In this document: positions 27,257 through 34,032 of the stretch, piece after piece
Numbering within the stretch: the stretch's first letter is position 1
How the letters are laid out: the number at the start of each line of letters is the position of its first letter
Source: Azohydromonas lata NBRC 102462
GTDB lineage: Bacteria > Pseudomonadota > Gammaproteobacteria > Burkholderiales > Burkholderiaceae_C
Assembly (NCBI RefSeq): GCF_001571085.1
Contig: NZ_BCTC01000070.1
Coordinates: 1 to 34,032, forward strand
Length of the DNA: 34,032 nucleotides
Reading direction: 5' to 3'
Notes under the pieces: generated by a model
Database searches by the model: none
What the model saw: only the letters and a program-made list of their open reading frames with translations
What the model was told of the DNA's origin: nothing
Position numbers and translations under genes: made by a program

Positions 27257-27288
27257 AAAAAAGGCCGGTCGACAGACCGGCCTTTTGG
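27257..27288. terminator. Bidirectional terminator between xerD and the porin gene
   Basis: GGCCGGTC (27263-27270), loop GACA, GACCGGCC (27275-27282), preceded by AAAAAA and followed by TTTT. A perfect 8-bp stem extended by A-T pairs. It can end xerD on the plus strand and the porin on the minus strand. Confidence 0.92.
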
Positions 27289-27322
27289 CTTCCAGGGGAA
27301 AGCGGCCCGCAGGCCGCAATCA

Positions 27323-28333
27323 TCAGAAGTTGTGGCGCACGCCCAGGGCGAAGGACGAGAAGTCGGCGTTGTCCACGCCGGTGAAGTAGCTCGAATTCGC
27401 CTTGTTGTTCACCTTCGTGTAGAAAGCGTACACCTTGGTGCGCTTGCTCAGGTTGTAGTTGTAGGCCAGCGTGTACTGCAGGGCGTTGGAGTCGTCGATC
27501 TTGGTGCCGCCGACCTTGAACTTGTCGGCGTAGCCCACGTTGGCGTGCAGCTCGCTGGCGCCGATGGTGTACATGGCCGACACGCGGTAGGAGTTGCGCT
27601 TGGCGTCAGCCACGGCGCCGCCAACGGCCTCGTCCAGGTTGTCACGGATGTAGTAGGCACCCAGCGTCACGGCGCCCAGCTCGTACAGGGCACGCAGGCC
27701 GTACTGCTTGGAGTCGTTGAAGGTCACGCCGTCGATCGTGGTCGGGCCTTGCAGGTAGCTGGCACCCAGGTGCAGCGGGCCGCGGTCATAGTTGGCCACC
27801 AGCTGAGCGGTGTTCTTGCCGCCAACGGTCGTTTCCTTCAGGCCGTACTGGGCTTCCAGCACCAGGCCGCCGAAGCTCGGCGTGTTGTAGGCGATGGTGT
27901 TCTGCTTGAAGCCGGGATACGTGTAGAACGCGTCGGAGGACGTGCCCGTATCGTGGTTGTGCATGCTGATGTAGTCAGCCGTCGCATAGTAAGCGGCGGA
28001 CTGGCCCATGTTGCCCAGGCGCACGCGGCCGAAGTTGCCTTCCACACCGACCCACGACTCACGGCCGAAGATGGCGCCGGCTTGCGTCAGACCGCCGGTG
28101 TCGGAGTTGAAGCCGCTTTCCAGCACGAACAGGCCCTTCAGGCCGCCGCCCAGGTCTTCCGAACCACGCAGGCCCCAACGCGAGGCGTTGTTCTGCATCA
28201 CGGTGGTGGACACGTCGCCGGCCTTCTGGCGCTCGATGGAGGTGTTCACGCGGCCATAGATCTGGACCGAGCTTTGGGCGAAAGCACCGCCGGCGGCCAG
28301 AACGGCGGCGGCAGCAATCAGAGTGCGCTTCAT
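27323..28333 (-). CDS. Outer-membrane porin, Gram-negative (Omp32/OmpC-like)
   Basis: A 336-residue beta-barrel porin forming trimeric channels for small, mostly anionic solutes in betaproteobacteria. The signal peptide MKRTLIAAAAVLAAGGAFA is followed by QSSVQIYGRVNTSIE, the typical first strand. WGLRGSEDLGGGLKGLFVLESGF and GRESWVGVEGNFGRVRLGN are porin signatures (loop 3 region follows). The protein ends GVRHNF with the terminal Phe required for barrel assembly. AAAGGA lies 8 bases before ATG 28333. Codon use is markedly biased, as expected for a highly expressed gene. A hairpin sits in its 5' leader. Confidence 0.95.
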   Translation of the reverse strand: MKRTLIAAAAVLAAGGAFAQSSVQIYGRVNTSIERQKAGDVSTTVMQNNASRWGLRGSEDLGGGLKGLFVLESGFNSDTGGLTQAGAIFGRESWVGVEGNFGRVRLGNMGQSAAYYATADYISMHNHDTGTSSDAFYTYPGFKQNTIAYNTPSFGGLVLEAQYGLKETTVGGKNTAQLVANYDRGPLHLGASYLQGPTTIDGVTFNDSKQYGLRALYELGAVTLGAYYIRDNLDEAVGGAVADAKRNSYRVSAMYTIGASELHANVGYADKFKVGGTKIDDSNALQYTLAYNYNLSKRTKVYAFYTKVNNKANSSYFTGVDNADFSSFALGVRHNF

Positions 28334-28354
28334 CGAAGAATCCTTTATTTGAAC

Positions 28355-28379
28355 ATCGGGGCTTTTACTAACCCGATGA
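28355..28379 (-). promoter_or_regulatory. Leader hairpin upstream of the porin gene
   Basis: On the minus strand CATCGGG and CCCGATG (28373-28379 and 28355-28361) form a 7-bp stem with an 11-base loop. It ends about 10 bases before the AAAGGA ribosome site. It may protect the mRNA 5' end or take part in control; a TAAAAT sequence just upstream could be a -10 element. Confidence 0.4.
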
Positions 28380-28515
28380 GAATTATTTTAAGAACGGCGA
28401 AAGCAAAAACCCGTTCTGTGGGACCAACTTGCGCTGTTTTGTGACTTTGGCGCAACAGTGCGGGGTGGTGCGGGCGATAGATGTCCGCACAACCATTGCG
28501 GCGCCTGGCGCGTTT

Positions 28516-29268
28516 TCAGCGCCCGCGCAGGTGCGCCGGGGCTTCCAGCCGCTTGGCCAGGGTGGACAGCAGCAGCGTGAGCACCAGGTACAGCACCGAG
28601 ATGGCGAGGTAGGGCTCCCAATAGCGCGAATAGGCGCCCGCCACGGTGCGAGCGGCCAGTGCCAGCTCGGCCAGGCCGATGGCCGAGACCAGCGACGAGT
28701 CCTTGATGAGCGTGACGCCCTCGTTGACCAGCGCCGGCACCATGCGCCGAAACGCCTGGGGCAGGATCACCTCGCGCATGGCCTGCGCGTGCGTGAGGCC
28801 CAGGCTGTAGGCGGCCTGGGTCTGGCCGCGGTGGATGCTTTGAATGCCGGCGCGAAAGATCTCGCTGATGTAGGCGCCCGCATTGAGCGTGAGCGCCAGC
28901 GCCCCCGAGAAGAACGCCCCGTGCTCCTGGCGGAATGCGCGCGCGGCCTCACCCGTGAGCAGCAGCCCCGTCTCCGGATGGATGAGCGTGGGCATGAGCG
29001 CGAAGTGCACCAGCAGGATCTGGACGAACAGCGGCGTGCCGCGGAAGAAGGTGACGTAGCCCAGGGTCACGGCGCGCGCGAGCTTCATCAGCACGCGCGC
29101 CAGCGGCGTCTTGGGCGCGGGCGCGTCGGCCGAGCTGCTCACCAGGCCCAGCAAGGCGCCCAGCACCAGGCCGCCGAGCACCGCCACGAGGGCCAGCTGC
29201 ACCGTCATCCACAGGCCGGACAAGAAAAGCGGGCCGTAGCCCGCCAGGATTTCCCAACGCAGGTTCAC
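28516..29268 (-). CDS. Amino-acid ABC transporter permease (HisM/GlnP type)
   Basis: A 250-residue inner-membrane permease of the polar amino-acid uptake class. It has the TTV... N-terminal region VQLALVAVLGGLVLGALLGL, VTFFRGTPLFVQI and the EAA loop EIFRAGIQSIHRGQTQAAYS followed by LGLTHAQAMREVILPQAFRR, which docks with the ATPase. Start is GTG 29268, with AGAAGG about 10 bases upstream. It follows the binding-protein gene by 15 bp. No ATP-binding gene comes after it: the next gene downstream on the strand is the porin. The ATPase must be encoded elsewhere. Confidence 0.92.
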   Translation of the reverse strand: MNLRWEILAGYGPLFLSGLWMTVQLALVAVLGGLVLGALLGLVSSSADAPAPKTPLARVLMKLARAVTLGYVTFFRGTPLFVQILLVHFALMPTLIHPETGLLLTGEAARAFRQEHGAFFSGALALTLNAGAYISEIFRAGIQSIHRGQTQAAYSLGLTHAQAMREVILPQAFRRMVPALVNEGVTLIKDSSLVSAIGLAELALAARTVAGAYSRYWEPYLAISVLYLVLTLLLSTLAKRLEAPAHLRGR

Positions 29269-29283
29269 TGCCGTGCGGCCTTC

Positions 29284-30162
29284 TTACTTGGAAGCGGCCG
29301 ACGCCGGGGCGGCTGCGGCCGCGCCGCCCGGGGCGCTGCCGAAGTACTTGGCATAGATGCGGTCATAGGTGCCGTCGGCGCGGATGCCCGCCAGGCCCTG
29401 GTTGAGCATGTCCAGCACGGCGGTGTTGCCCTTGCGCACGGCGATGCCGTACTGCTCGGACTGGAAGCTCGGGTCCGATACCGTCTTGAAGCCCACGCCG
29501 GCGTTGTTGGCCACGTAGTGGATGACCACGCCGTTGTCGGCCACCACGGCATCGACGCCGCCGGACTCCAGCTCCTTGAGCGCCAGCGGCGTGGACTCGA
29601 AGCGCTTGATGGCCGCGCTGTTCTTGCCCAGCAGCTTGGTGACGACCTCGTCGCCCGTGGTGCCGGTCTGCACGCCGACCTTCAGCGGCTTGAGGTCGGA
29701 GAACTTGGCGACCTTGGAGTCCTTCTTGACGGCGATGAGCTGCACCGCGTCGAAGTAGGGGGCCGTGAAGTCCATGGTCTGCTTGCGCTCGTCGGTGATG
29801 GTGATGGCCGACACCAGCAGGTCGCGGTCGCCCTGCGCCACGGCGTTGAAGATGCCTTCCCAGGGCGTGTTGACGAACTTCACCTGCACGCCGGCCTTGG
29901 AGGCGATGGCGCTGACCACGTCGATGTCGAAGCCGACGATTTCTCCCTTTTCGTTTTGCGACTCGAAGGGCGCGTAGGCCGCATCGGTGCCCACCACGTA
30001 GACCTTGGCCGGGGCGGCGGCCGGCGCGGCGGCCTCGGAAGCGGCCGGGGCCGCCGCCGGCGCGGCGGCTTCTTCCTTCTTGCCGCAGGCGCCCAGCAGG
30101 GCGGCCGTGCCCACCAGGCCGGCTTGCAGGAAAACACGGCGCGAGGAGATGTTATTTGCCAT
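29284..30162 (-). CDS. Amino-acid ABC transporter substrate-binding lipoprotein
   Basis: A 292-residue binding protein of SBP family 3. The N terminus SSRRVFLQAG matches the twin-arginine consensus (R8, R9), and LGAC (C26) is a lipobox, so it looks like a TAT-exported lipoprotein. An Ala/Pro/Glu spacer follows. The binding core starts at VYVVGTDAAYAPFESQNEKG with GFDIDVVSAIASKAG and AITITDERKQTMDFTAPYF. The ligand is an amino acid, probably polar, not defined further. It lies just upstream of the permease gene. No strong ribosome site precedes ATG 30162. Confidence 0.92.
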   Translation of the reverse strand: MANNISSRRVFLQAGLVGTAALLGACGKKEEAAAPAAAPAASEAAAPAAAPAKVYVVGTDAAYAPFESQNEKGEIVGFDIDVVSAIASKAGVQVKFVNTPWEGIFNAVAQGDRDLLVSAITITDERKQTMDFTAPYFDAVQLIAVKKDSKVAKFSDLKPLKVGVQTGTTGDEVVTKLLGKNSAAIKRFESTPLALKELESGGVDAVVADNGVVIHYVANNAGVGFKTVSDPSFQSEQYGIAVRKGNTAVLDMLNQGLAGIRADGTYDRIYAKYFGSAPGGAAAAAPASAASK

Positions 30163-30231
30163 GGAAGTACCAGAATTTGTTCAAGTGCCGGCAGTTTATG
30201 CGCTGACCAGGAGCTGACGGCCTCACAAAAG

Positions 30232-31041
30232 TCAAGCTTGTTGCTCCAGCGCCAGCAGCTCGGCCTGGGTGAACTCGGCCGCCAGCCGCGCCGCGTAATT
30301 GAAGGGCGGACGCAGGCGCGGCGCCTTGTATTGGGCGGTCAGCAGCGGGTAGTGGGCGATGGGGTCCAGGCCGCGCTGGGCGCAGGCCCAGCGGTACCAG
30401 CGGTTGCCCACGGCGACGTGGCCGACCTCGTCGCGCAGGATCACGTCCAGGATGTCCACGGCGCGCGCGTCGCCGGCGCGGCGGAATTTCTCCTGCATGG
30501 GCGGCGCGGCGTCCAGCCCGCGCGCCTCCAGCGTGCGCGGCACCAGCGCCATGCGCGCGAGCACGTCGGCGGCCGTGCGCTGCGTCATCAGCCACAGGCC
30601 GTCGTGGGCCTCGAAGTCGCCGTAGTCGCGCCCAAGCGAGCGCAGGTGCTCGCGCACCAGGCCGAAGTGCATGGCCTCCTCGGCGGCCACGCGTATCCAG
30701 TCGCTGTAGAAGGCCGGCGGCATGTCGGCGAAGCGCCACACCGCGTCCAGCGCCAGGTTGATGGCGTTGAACTCGATGTGCGCCACCGCGTGCAGCAGCG
30801 CCGCGCGGCCCTCGGGGGTGAAGGGCGAGCGCATGGGCACCTGGCGCGGCTCCACCAGACGCGGCAGCGGCGGGCGTCCGGGCAGGGTGCCCTCGGCCGG
30901 CTCGTCCAGGCGCAGGGCAGGGTCCAGGTGGAACCGGGCCAGGCCCTCGTGCAGCGCGGTGGCCTGCAGGGATTTTTCGATGGGGTCGCACTCGCACAGG
31001 GCGCGCAGCGCGGCGCGGCGCAGGCAGGGCAGGTCGTTCAT
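30232..31041 (-). CDS. DUF455 ferritin-like domain protein
   Basis: A 269-residue protein of the DUF455 family, a ferritin-like four-helix fold. Likely metal ligands are seen in HIEFNAINLALD, AAEEAMHF and LRDEVGHVAVGNRWY, spaced as in di-iron helical bundles. The function is not established; family members are usually annotated only as ferritin-like or rRNA/tRNA-hydroxylase-like by fold. The start is ATG 31041; the open frame continues upstream but that part is not conserved in style. It is divergent from hslO. Confidence 0.86.
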   Translation of the reverse strand: MNDLPCLRRAALRALCECDPIEKSLQATALHEGLARFHLDPALRLDEPAEGTLPGRPPLPRLVEPRQVPMRSPFTPEGRAALLHAVAHIEFNAINLALDAVWRFADMPPAFYSDWIRVAAEEAMHFGLVREHLRSLGRDYGDFEAHDGLWLMTQRTAADVLARMALVPRTLEARGLDAAPPMQEKFRRAGDARAVDILDVILRDEVGHVAVGNRWYRWACAQRGLDPIAHYPLLTAQYKAPRLRPPFNYAARLAAEFTQAELLALEQQA

Positions 31042-31342
31042 GGCGGTGAAGGGAAGCTCAGGCGGCGCGGGTGGCGGCGTGAAGGGACGTGCGGCGGGCG
31101 GTGTGGACGGCGGCATGCCGCGTTGCGTCGCGGCGCCGTCAACCGTGGCCGCCGCGGGGCCGGGCGCATGTCTTGCCCGGGGGCGGGGGTGTCGGCTCCT
31201 AGAATTATCGGCTCGCGGCGCGCCGGGGCCTTCCCGGCCGGTATGCGCCGCCTGGGTCCCAATGGGGCTCCGTTTCCATTTCGCGCGTGGCCTTCCTGGC
31301 CCGCGCGCAGCCTTGCAGCACACCACACACACCAACAACACC
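31042..31342. other. Divergent promoter region between DUF455 and hslO
   Basis: A 301-bp GC-rich intergenic stretch with no gene. It holds CCTAGAATTATCGG near 31198-31211, with TAGAAT at 31200-31205 as the only -10-like sequence, lacking a good -35. An unstructured CA-rich run precedes the hslO start. Confidence 0.4.
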
Positions 31343-32308
31343 ATGAGCGATCTGCACAAGTTCCTGTTCGAAGGCCTGCCCGTGCGGGGCATGCTGGTGC
31401 GGCTCACCGACAGCTGGCGCGAGGTGCTGCAGCGCCGCGAAGCCGGTGGCGGCTACCCGGCGCCGGTGCGCCAACTGCTGGGCGAGATGACGGCCGCGGC
31501 CGTGCTCATGCAGTCCAACATCAAGTTCAACGGCGCGCTGGTGATGCAGATCTTTGGCGACGGCCCGGTGAAGATGGCGGTGGTGGAGGTGCAGCCGGAG
31601 CTGCATTTCCGCTCCACGGCCAAGGTGGTGGGCGAGGTACCGGAAGGCGCCGGGCTGGAGGCCATGCTCAACGTGCACAACCGCGGCCGCTGCGCCATCA
31701 CGCTGGACCCGCGCGACCGCCAGCCCGGCCAGCAGCCCTACCAGGGCGTGGTGCCGCTGTCGGCCATGGGCGAGGAGTTCCACGCACTGCAGGACATCTC
31801 CGCGGTGCTGGAGCAGTACATGCGCCAATCCGAGCAGCTCGAAACCCGGCTGGTGCTGGCGGCCAACGACGAGGTGGCCGCCGGACTGCTGATACAGCGC
31901 CTGCCCATAGAGGGCGAGGGCAACCTGGAGAGCAAGGAAAAGCGCGTCGAGGCCGAGATGCTGGCCGAGAGTTTCAACCGCATCGCGCACCTGGCGGGCT
32001 CGCTCACCAAGGAGGAACTGCTGACGCTGGACGCCGAGACCATCCTGCACCGCCTGTTCTGGGAAGAGGACGTGCGCCGCTTCGAGCCGCAGCAGCCGCG
32101 CTTTGCGTGCACCTGCTCGCGCGAGCGCGTGGGCGCGATGCTCAAGGGTTTGGGCCGCGACGAGATCGACTCCATCGTGGCCGAGCGCGGCGAAGTGGAA
32201 ATCGGCTGCGATTTCTGCGGGCGGCAATATCACTTCGACGTGGTGGACGTGGGCGAATTGTTCACGCCGGAGCGGGATCAGCCGCCGTCTTCTACGGCGG
32301 TGCAGTAA
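31343..32308 (+). CDS. hslO: Redox-regulated holdase chaperone Hsp33
   Basis: A 321-residue cytoplasmic chaperone activated by oxidative unfolding. The N-terminal domain (LHKFLFEGLPVRGMLVRLTD onward) and the GEMTAAAVLMQSNIKFNGALVMQ segment match the family. The C-terminal zinc switch has CTCSRERV (CxC) and GCDFCGRQY (CxxC). The start is ATG 31343, preceded by CA-rich sequence without a clear Shine-Dalgarno. Length is near the usual 290-320 residues. Confidence 0.96.
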   Translation: MSDLHKFLFEGLPVRGMLVRLTDSWREVLQRREAGGGYPAPVRQLLGEMTAAAVLMQSNIKFNGALVMQIFGDGPVKMAVVEVQPELHFRSTAKVVGEVPEGAGLEAMLNVHNRGRCAITLDPRDRQPGQQPYQGVVPLSAMGEEFHALQDISAVLEQYMRQSEQLETRLVLAANDEVAAGLLIQRLPIEGEGNLESKEKRVEAEMLAESFNRIAHLAGSLTKEELLTLDAETILHRLFWEEDVRRFEPQQPRFACTCSRERVGAMLKGLGRDEIDSIVAERGEVEIGCDFCGRQYHFDVVDVGELFTPERDQPPSSTAVQ

Positions 32309-32359
32309 GGGGTAAATGGCCGGCACAGGGCCGACCGAATACGCCGTAGTATTTTTGCG

Positions 32360-32396
32360 AACGGCTCGTCAGGGAAGGGTGATGAGCCGTTTTCTT
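32360..32396 (+). terminator. Terminator of hslO
   Basis: AACGGCTCGTC (32360-32370) pairs with GATGAGCCGTT (32381-32391) with one G-U pair and a 10-base loop, followed by TTTCTT. On the minus strand this same DNA holds the end of the DUF3304-like gene (stop at 32369-32371). Confidence 0.85.
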
Positions 32397-32788
32397 ATGC
32401 GGAGCGCGAAGGCTTGCGCTATTTCGGTAAATTGTTGACTTTCCAAGGCTGGATTATGATTGACATATCGCATCCACTTGATGTTTATGGGAACGGGCTG
32501 GTTTCCTGGTGGATGCAAGGTGTAGCAGCATGTGGTTCATCCTCCGCCGGACGTCGGGGTGCTTACCAATATATTTCCGCCCCAGCTTGAATTGACACTG
32601 AAGGAGTCAATGGCTACGTCCGTATAGTTGAAATCGTTGATTCTCAGGCTGATGGGTTCTCTTAATAATGTCTTGAATAAGTTATCCCGCTCTTCTGAAT
32701 ATATTTCGGCATTTCGGGTCGTGTAGGCTAACAAAATGACGAGACTTAAAAATGAAATGAGTGACAGAATTTTCGTCATGGGGAGCAT
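32369..32788 (-). pseudogene. DUF3304-like gene with an in-frame TGA at codon 84
   Basis: Reading from ATG 32788 gives 83 residues ending STPTSGGG, then TGA (32537-32539). The same frame continues without shift as TTCCYTLHPPGNQPVPINIK and more until TGA at 32369-32371, 139 residues in all apart from the stop. The first part is a membrane anchor (ILSLISFLSLVILLAY), then INDFNYTDVAIDSFSVNSSW. Together the glycine run, the CC pair and the following Pro/Trp region resemble my recollection of DUF3304, a small family often met beside type VI effector genes. A single-base nonsense change is simplest; readthrough is possible. ATG 32788 is one base after the preceding stop. Confidence 0.6.
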
Positions 32789-32789
32789 A

Positions 32790-33224
32790 CTATTTCCAGA
32801 TGCAGCCTTTTTCTTCTGAAAATGCTATGCCTGTGTCGTGAATGAAGTTATGTGCTTTTCTTATGGAAAAGTTGGTGTAACGCATTAAGCTTATGGTCGT
32901 CCCCTGGGACATCATTTCGTACAGCCCGGTGGGCTTATTGTTTGATATTTCCAGCCATGACGAGGTAATTTCTTCTTGTCTTGCGTGGTCGAGAAGCGTG
33001 GATGTGCTTTTTAATGAAACCAGGGGAATCCATATTTTGGATTTTTGATATTTCACGAATGCATAATTCAGCGGCAAATTTTTGTCGGTGTAATATCTCA
33101 TTTCGAATCGGATTGGGTTTATCTCTCCTGATGTGAAGCAATATATTTCCAGTGTTGTGTTGCACAAGGCGGCGCCTGGTACGCTGAGCGCTAGGGTAAG
33201 AAATTTTTTGAGATTGATGAACAT
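32790..33224 (-). CDS. Small exported protein, candidate immunity protein
   Basis: A 144-residue protein I do not recognise by name. It has a signal peptide (KK then LTLALSVPGAAL, cleavage around residues 18-21) and a mature part rich in Tyr, Thr and Ser: IRFEMRYYTDKNLPLNYAFV and LYEMMSQGTTISLMRYTNFS. Cysteines at 21, 29 and 141 could form a disulfide in the periplasm. The start ATG is nine bases after the stop of the GH19 gene, and AGGA overlaps that stop, so the two are coupled. Exported location, small size and tight coupling to a cell-wall hydrolase suggest an immunity role. AT-rich, unlike the rest of the window. Confidence 0.65.
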   Translation of the reverse strand: MFINLKKFLTLALSVPGAALCNTTLEIYCFTSGEINPIRFEMRYYTDKNLPLNYAFVKYQKSKIWIPLVSLKSTSTLLDHARQEEITSSWLEISNNKPTGLYEMMSQGTTISLMRYTNFSIRKAHNFIHDTGIAFSEEKGCIWK

Positions 33225-33233
33225 TCAAGCGTC

Positions 33234-34032
33234 CTATGGCTTCTGCCTTTGTATGGACACGTTAATTGTATGTTCGCCTCTGGTGTAAATCAATTTTGGT
33301 TTTGGAGGAGTGCCGTGCATGACAGCTTGCCCATCAGGGCCTGTTTGAGGTGTCCTTATCGTGCTTCGGCGCCAGGTAAAGGTGATGGAAATCTCTCTGC
33401 TGGGCGCCGGCTCATCAAGAAGAGTATCTTTCAGATAAATCAAGCTTTGCAATCTCACCTCCAATCCATTCAAGTTTTCAATTGAAACTCTGCCATTGAC
33501 GTCTTTGCTGACCTCTATGGCATCCTCGATGGAAAGGCCTCTGTCCATGTGCAACAGCATGTCAGCTCGTTGAAAAATATAAAAGCATGCGCTGTCTGTG
33601 CAGTTCTCACGGTTGTGGTTGCCGCTGTTATCCATTGCAATCAGGTCGTCTGGATTCCAGCCAAGCGCACTGTAGGGGCCGGTGGTTATTGTTTTGGCAA
33701 ATTGTCTGAATTGTCCATATTTTTGATAGCCTTCCAGCCAAGTAAGTTGTATAAGGCCACGCCCATAATATGGGGAGTATCTTGCTCTTTCTCCCTGGAT
33801 TTCTTTTACGAAAGCCAAATTGCCTGTTTCCGGTATAACGTGTGACAGTAAGTGTGCTAGTCGTTGTCGGGAGTTGCTTATACCGAATCGCCTTGTTGCA
33901 CGATTAAATGCCGATGCCCATTCGTTTGCTTTTGGGTAAGCTGTGCTCCATGGAGTAATGGTTGATAAAAATTGGTTGTTTTGCAAATGGAGCAGCTTTC
34001 TTGGGAAGCATTGTGCCAATTCGTCGCGCGTT
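33234..34032 (-). CDS. GH19-type lysozyme/chitinase domain, C-terminal part of a larger protein (partial)
   Basis: The frame is open to the right edge of the window, so only about 266 C-terminal residues are seen and the true start is outside. It opens TRDELAQCFP, a usual start of GH19 domains. Then AHLLSHVIPETGNLAFVKE carries two glutamates in the places of the GH19 catalytic pair (family HET becomes PET), and YYGRGLIQLTWLEGYQKYG is the best family signature. VNGRVSIENLNGLEVRL fits the late helix. A beta-rich tail of about 55 residues follows (ITFTWRRSTIRT to INVSIQRQKP). Such domains cut peptidoglycan or chitin; beside a coupled exported protein, an effector role is likely. Phage endolysin is the alternative. 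Confidence 0.75.
   Translation of the reverse strand, partial: TRDELAQCFPRKLLHLQNNQFLSTITPWSTAYPKANEWASAFNRATRRFGISNSRQRLAHLLSHVIPETGNLAFVKEIQGERARYSPYYGRGLIQLTWLEGYQKYGQFRQFAKTITTGPYSALGWNPDDLIAMDNSGNHNRENCTDSACFYIFQRADMLLHMDRGLSIEDAIEVSKDVNGRVSIENLNGLEVRLQSLIYLKDTLLDEPAPSREISITFTWRRSTIRTPQTGPDGQAVMHGTPPKPKLIYTRGEHTINVSIQRQKP

Noticed and set aside
32537-32539. The TGA as a selenocysteine codon.
   Set aside because: No hairpin of SECIS type was evident directly after it, and the family has no known selenocysteine at this place.

Overview
The window is a GC-rich bacterial chromosome segment with compact gene spacing. Gene content points to a betaproteobacterium of the Burkholderiales, most likely Comamonadaceae: an Omp32/OmpC-type porin, a TctC/Bug solute-binding protein, an endonuclease-type MutL, Hsp33, DUF455, a class I c-type cytochrome and a TAT-exported amidase. 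This placement is inferred from family content; no rRNA or other marker gene is present.

Layout. 1-465: a strong terminator of a gene lying to the left, then a non-coding stretch with one perfect DnaA box. 466-3967: universal stress protein and an M20 hydrolase (minus), divergent from a PQQ-type sugar dehydrogenase. 4111-8956: copper ATPase copA, a small lipoprotein, an ArsC/Spx-like reductase, then an ammonium channel behind a sigma-54 promoter with a cluster of NtrC-like TGCACC half-sites. 8957-11445: a CTERM-like tail remnant, two LysE-family exporters and an AT-rich gap. 11446-12185: a Phd/YefM-PIN toxin-antitoxin pair. 12234-17825: aconitase, cytochrome c, and a LysR regulator divergent from a flavin-oxidoreductase-like gene and a GST. 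17892-21130: mutL and dedA bracketed by two related palindromic (REPIN/MITE-like) elements. 21188-24210: amiC and tsaE (minus), divergent from queG. 24212-28333: AEC transporter, Bug protein, xerD, porin. 28516-32308: an amino-acid ABC permease and binding protein without an ATPase gene, DUF455, and hslO.

The last 1.6 kb (about 32370-34032) is AT-rich and unlike the rest. It reads on the minus strand as a GH19-type (chitinase/lysozyme-like) domain running off the window edge, followed closely by a small exported protein and a DUF3304-like gene interrupted by an in-frame TGA. This looks like a peptidoglycan-targeting effector with its immunity genes, probably linked to a type VI or polymorphic-toxin system. 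It is the most interesting part of the window.
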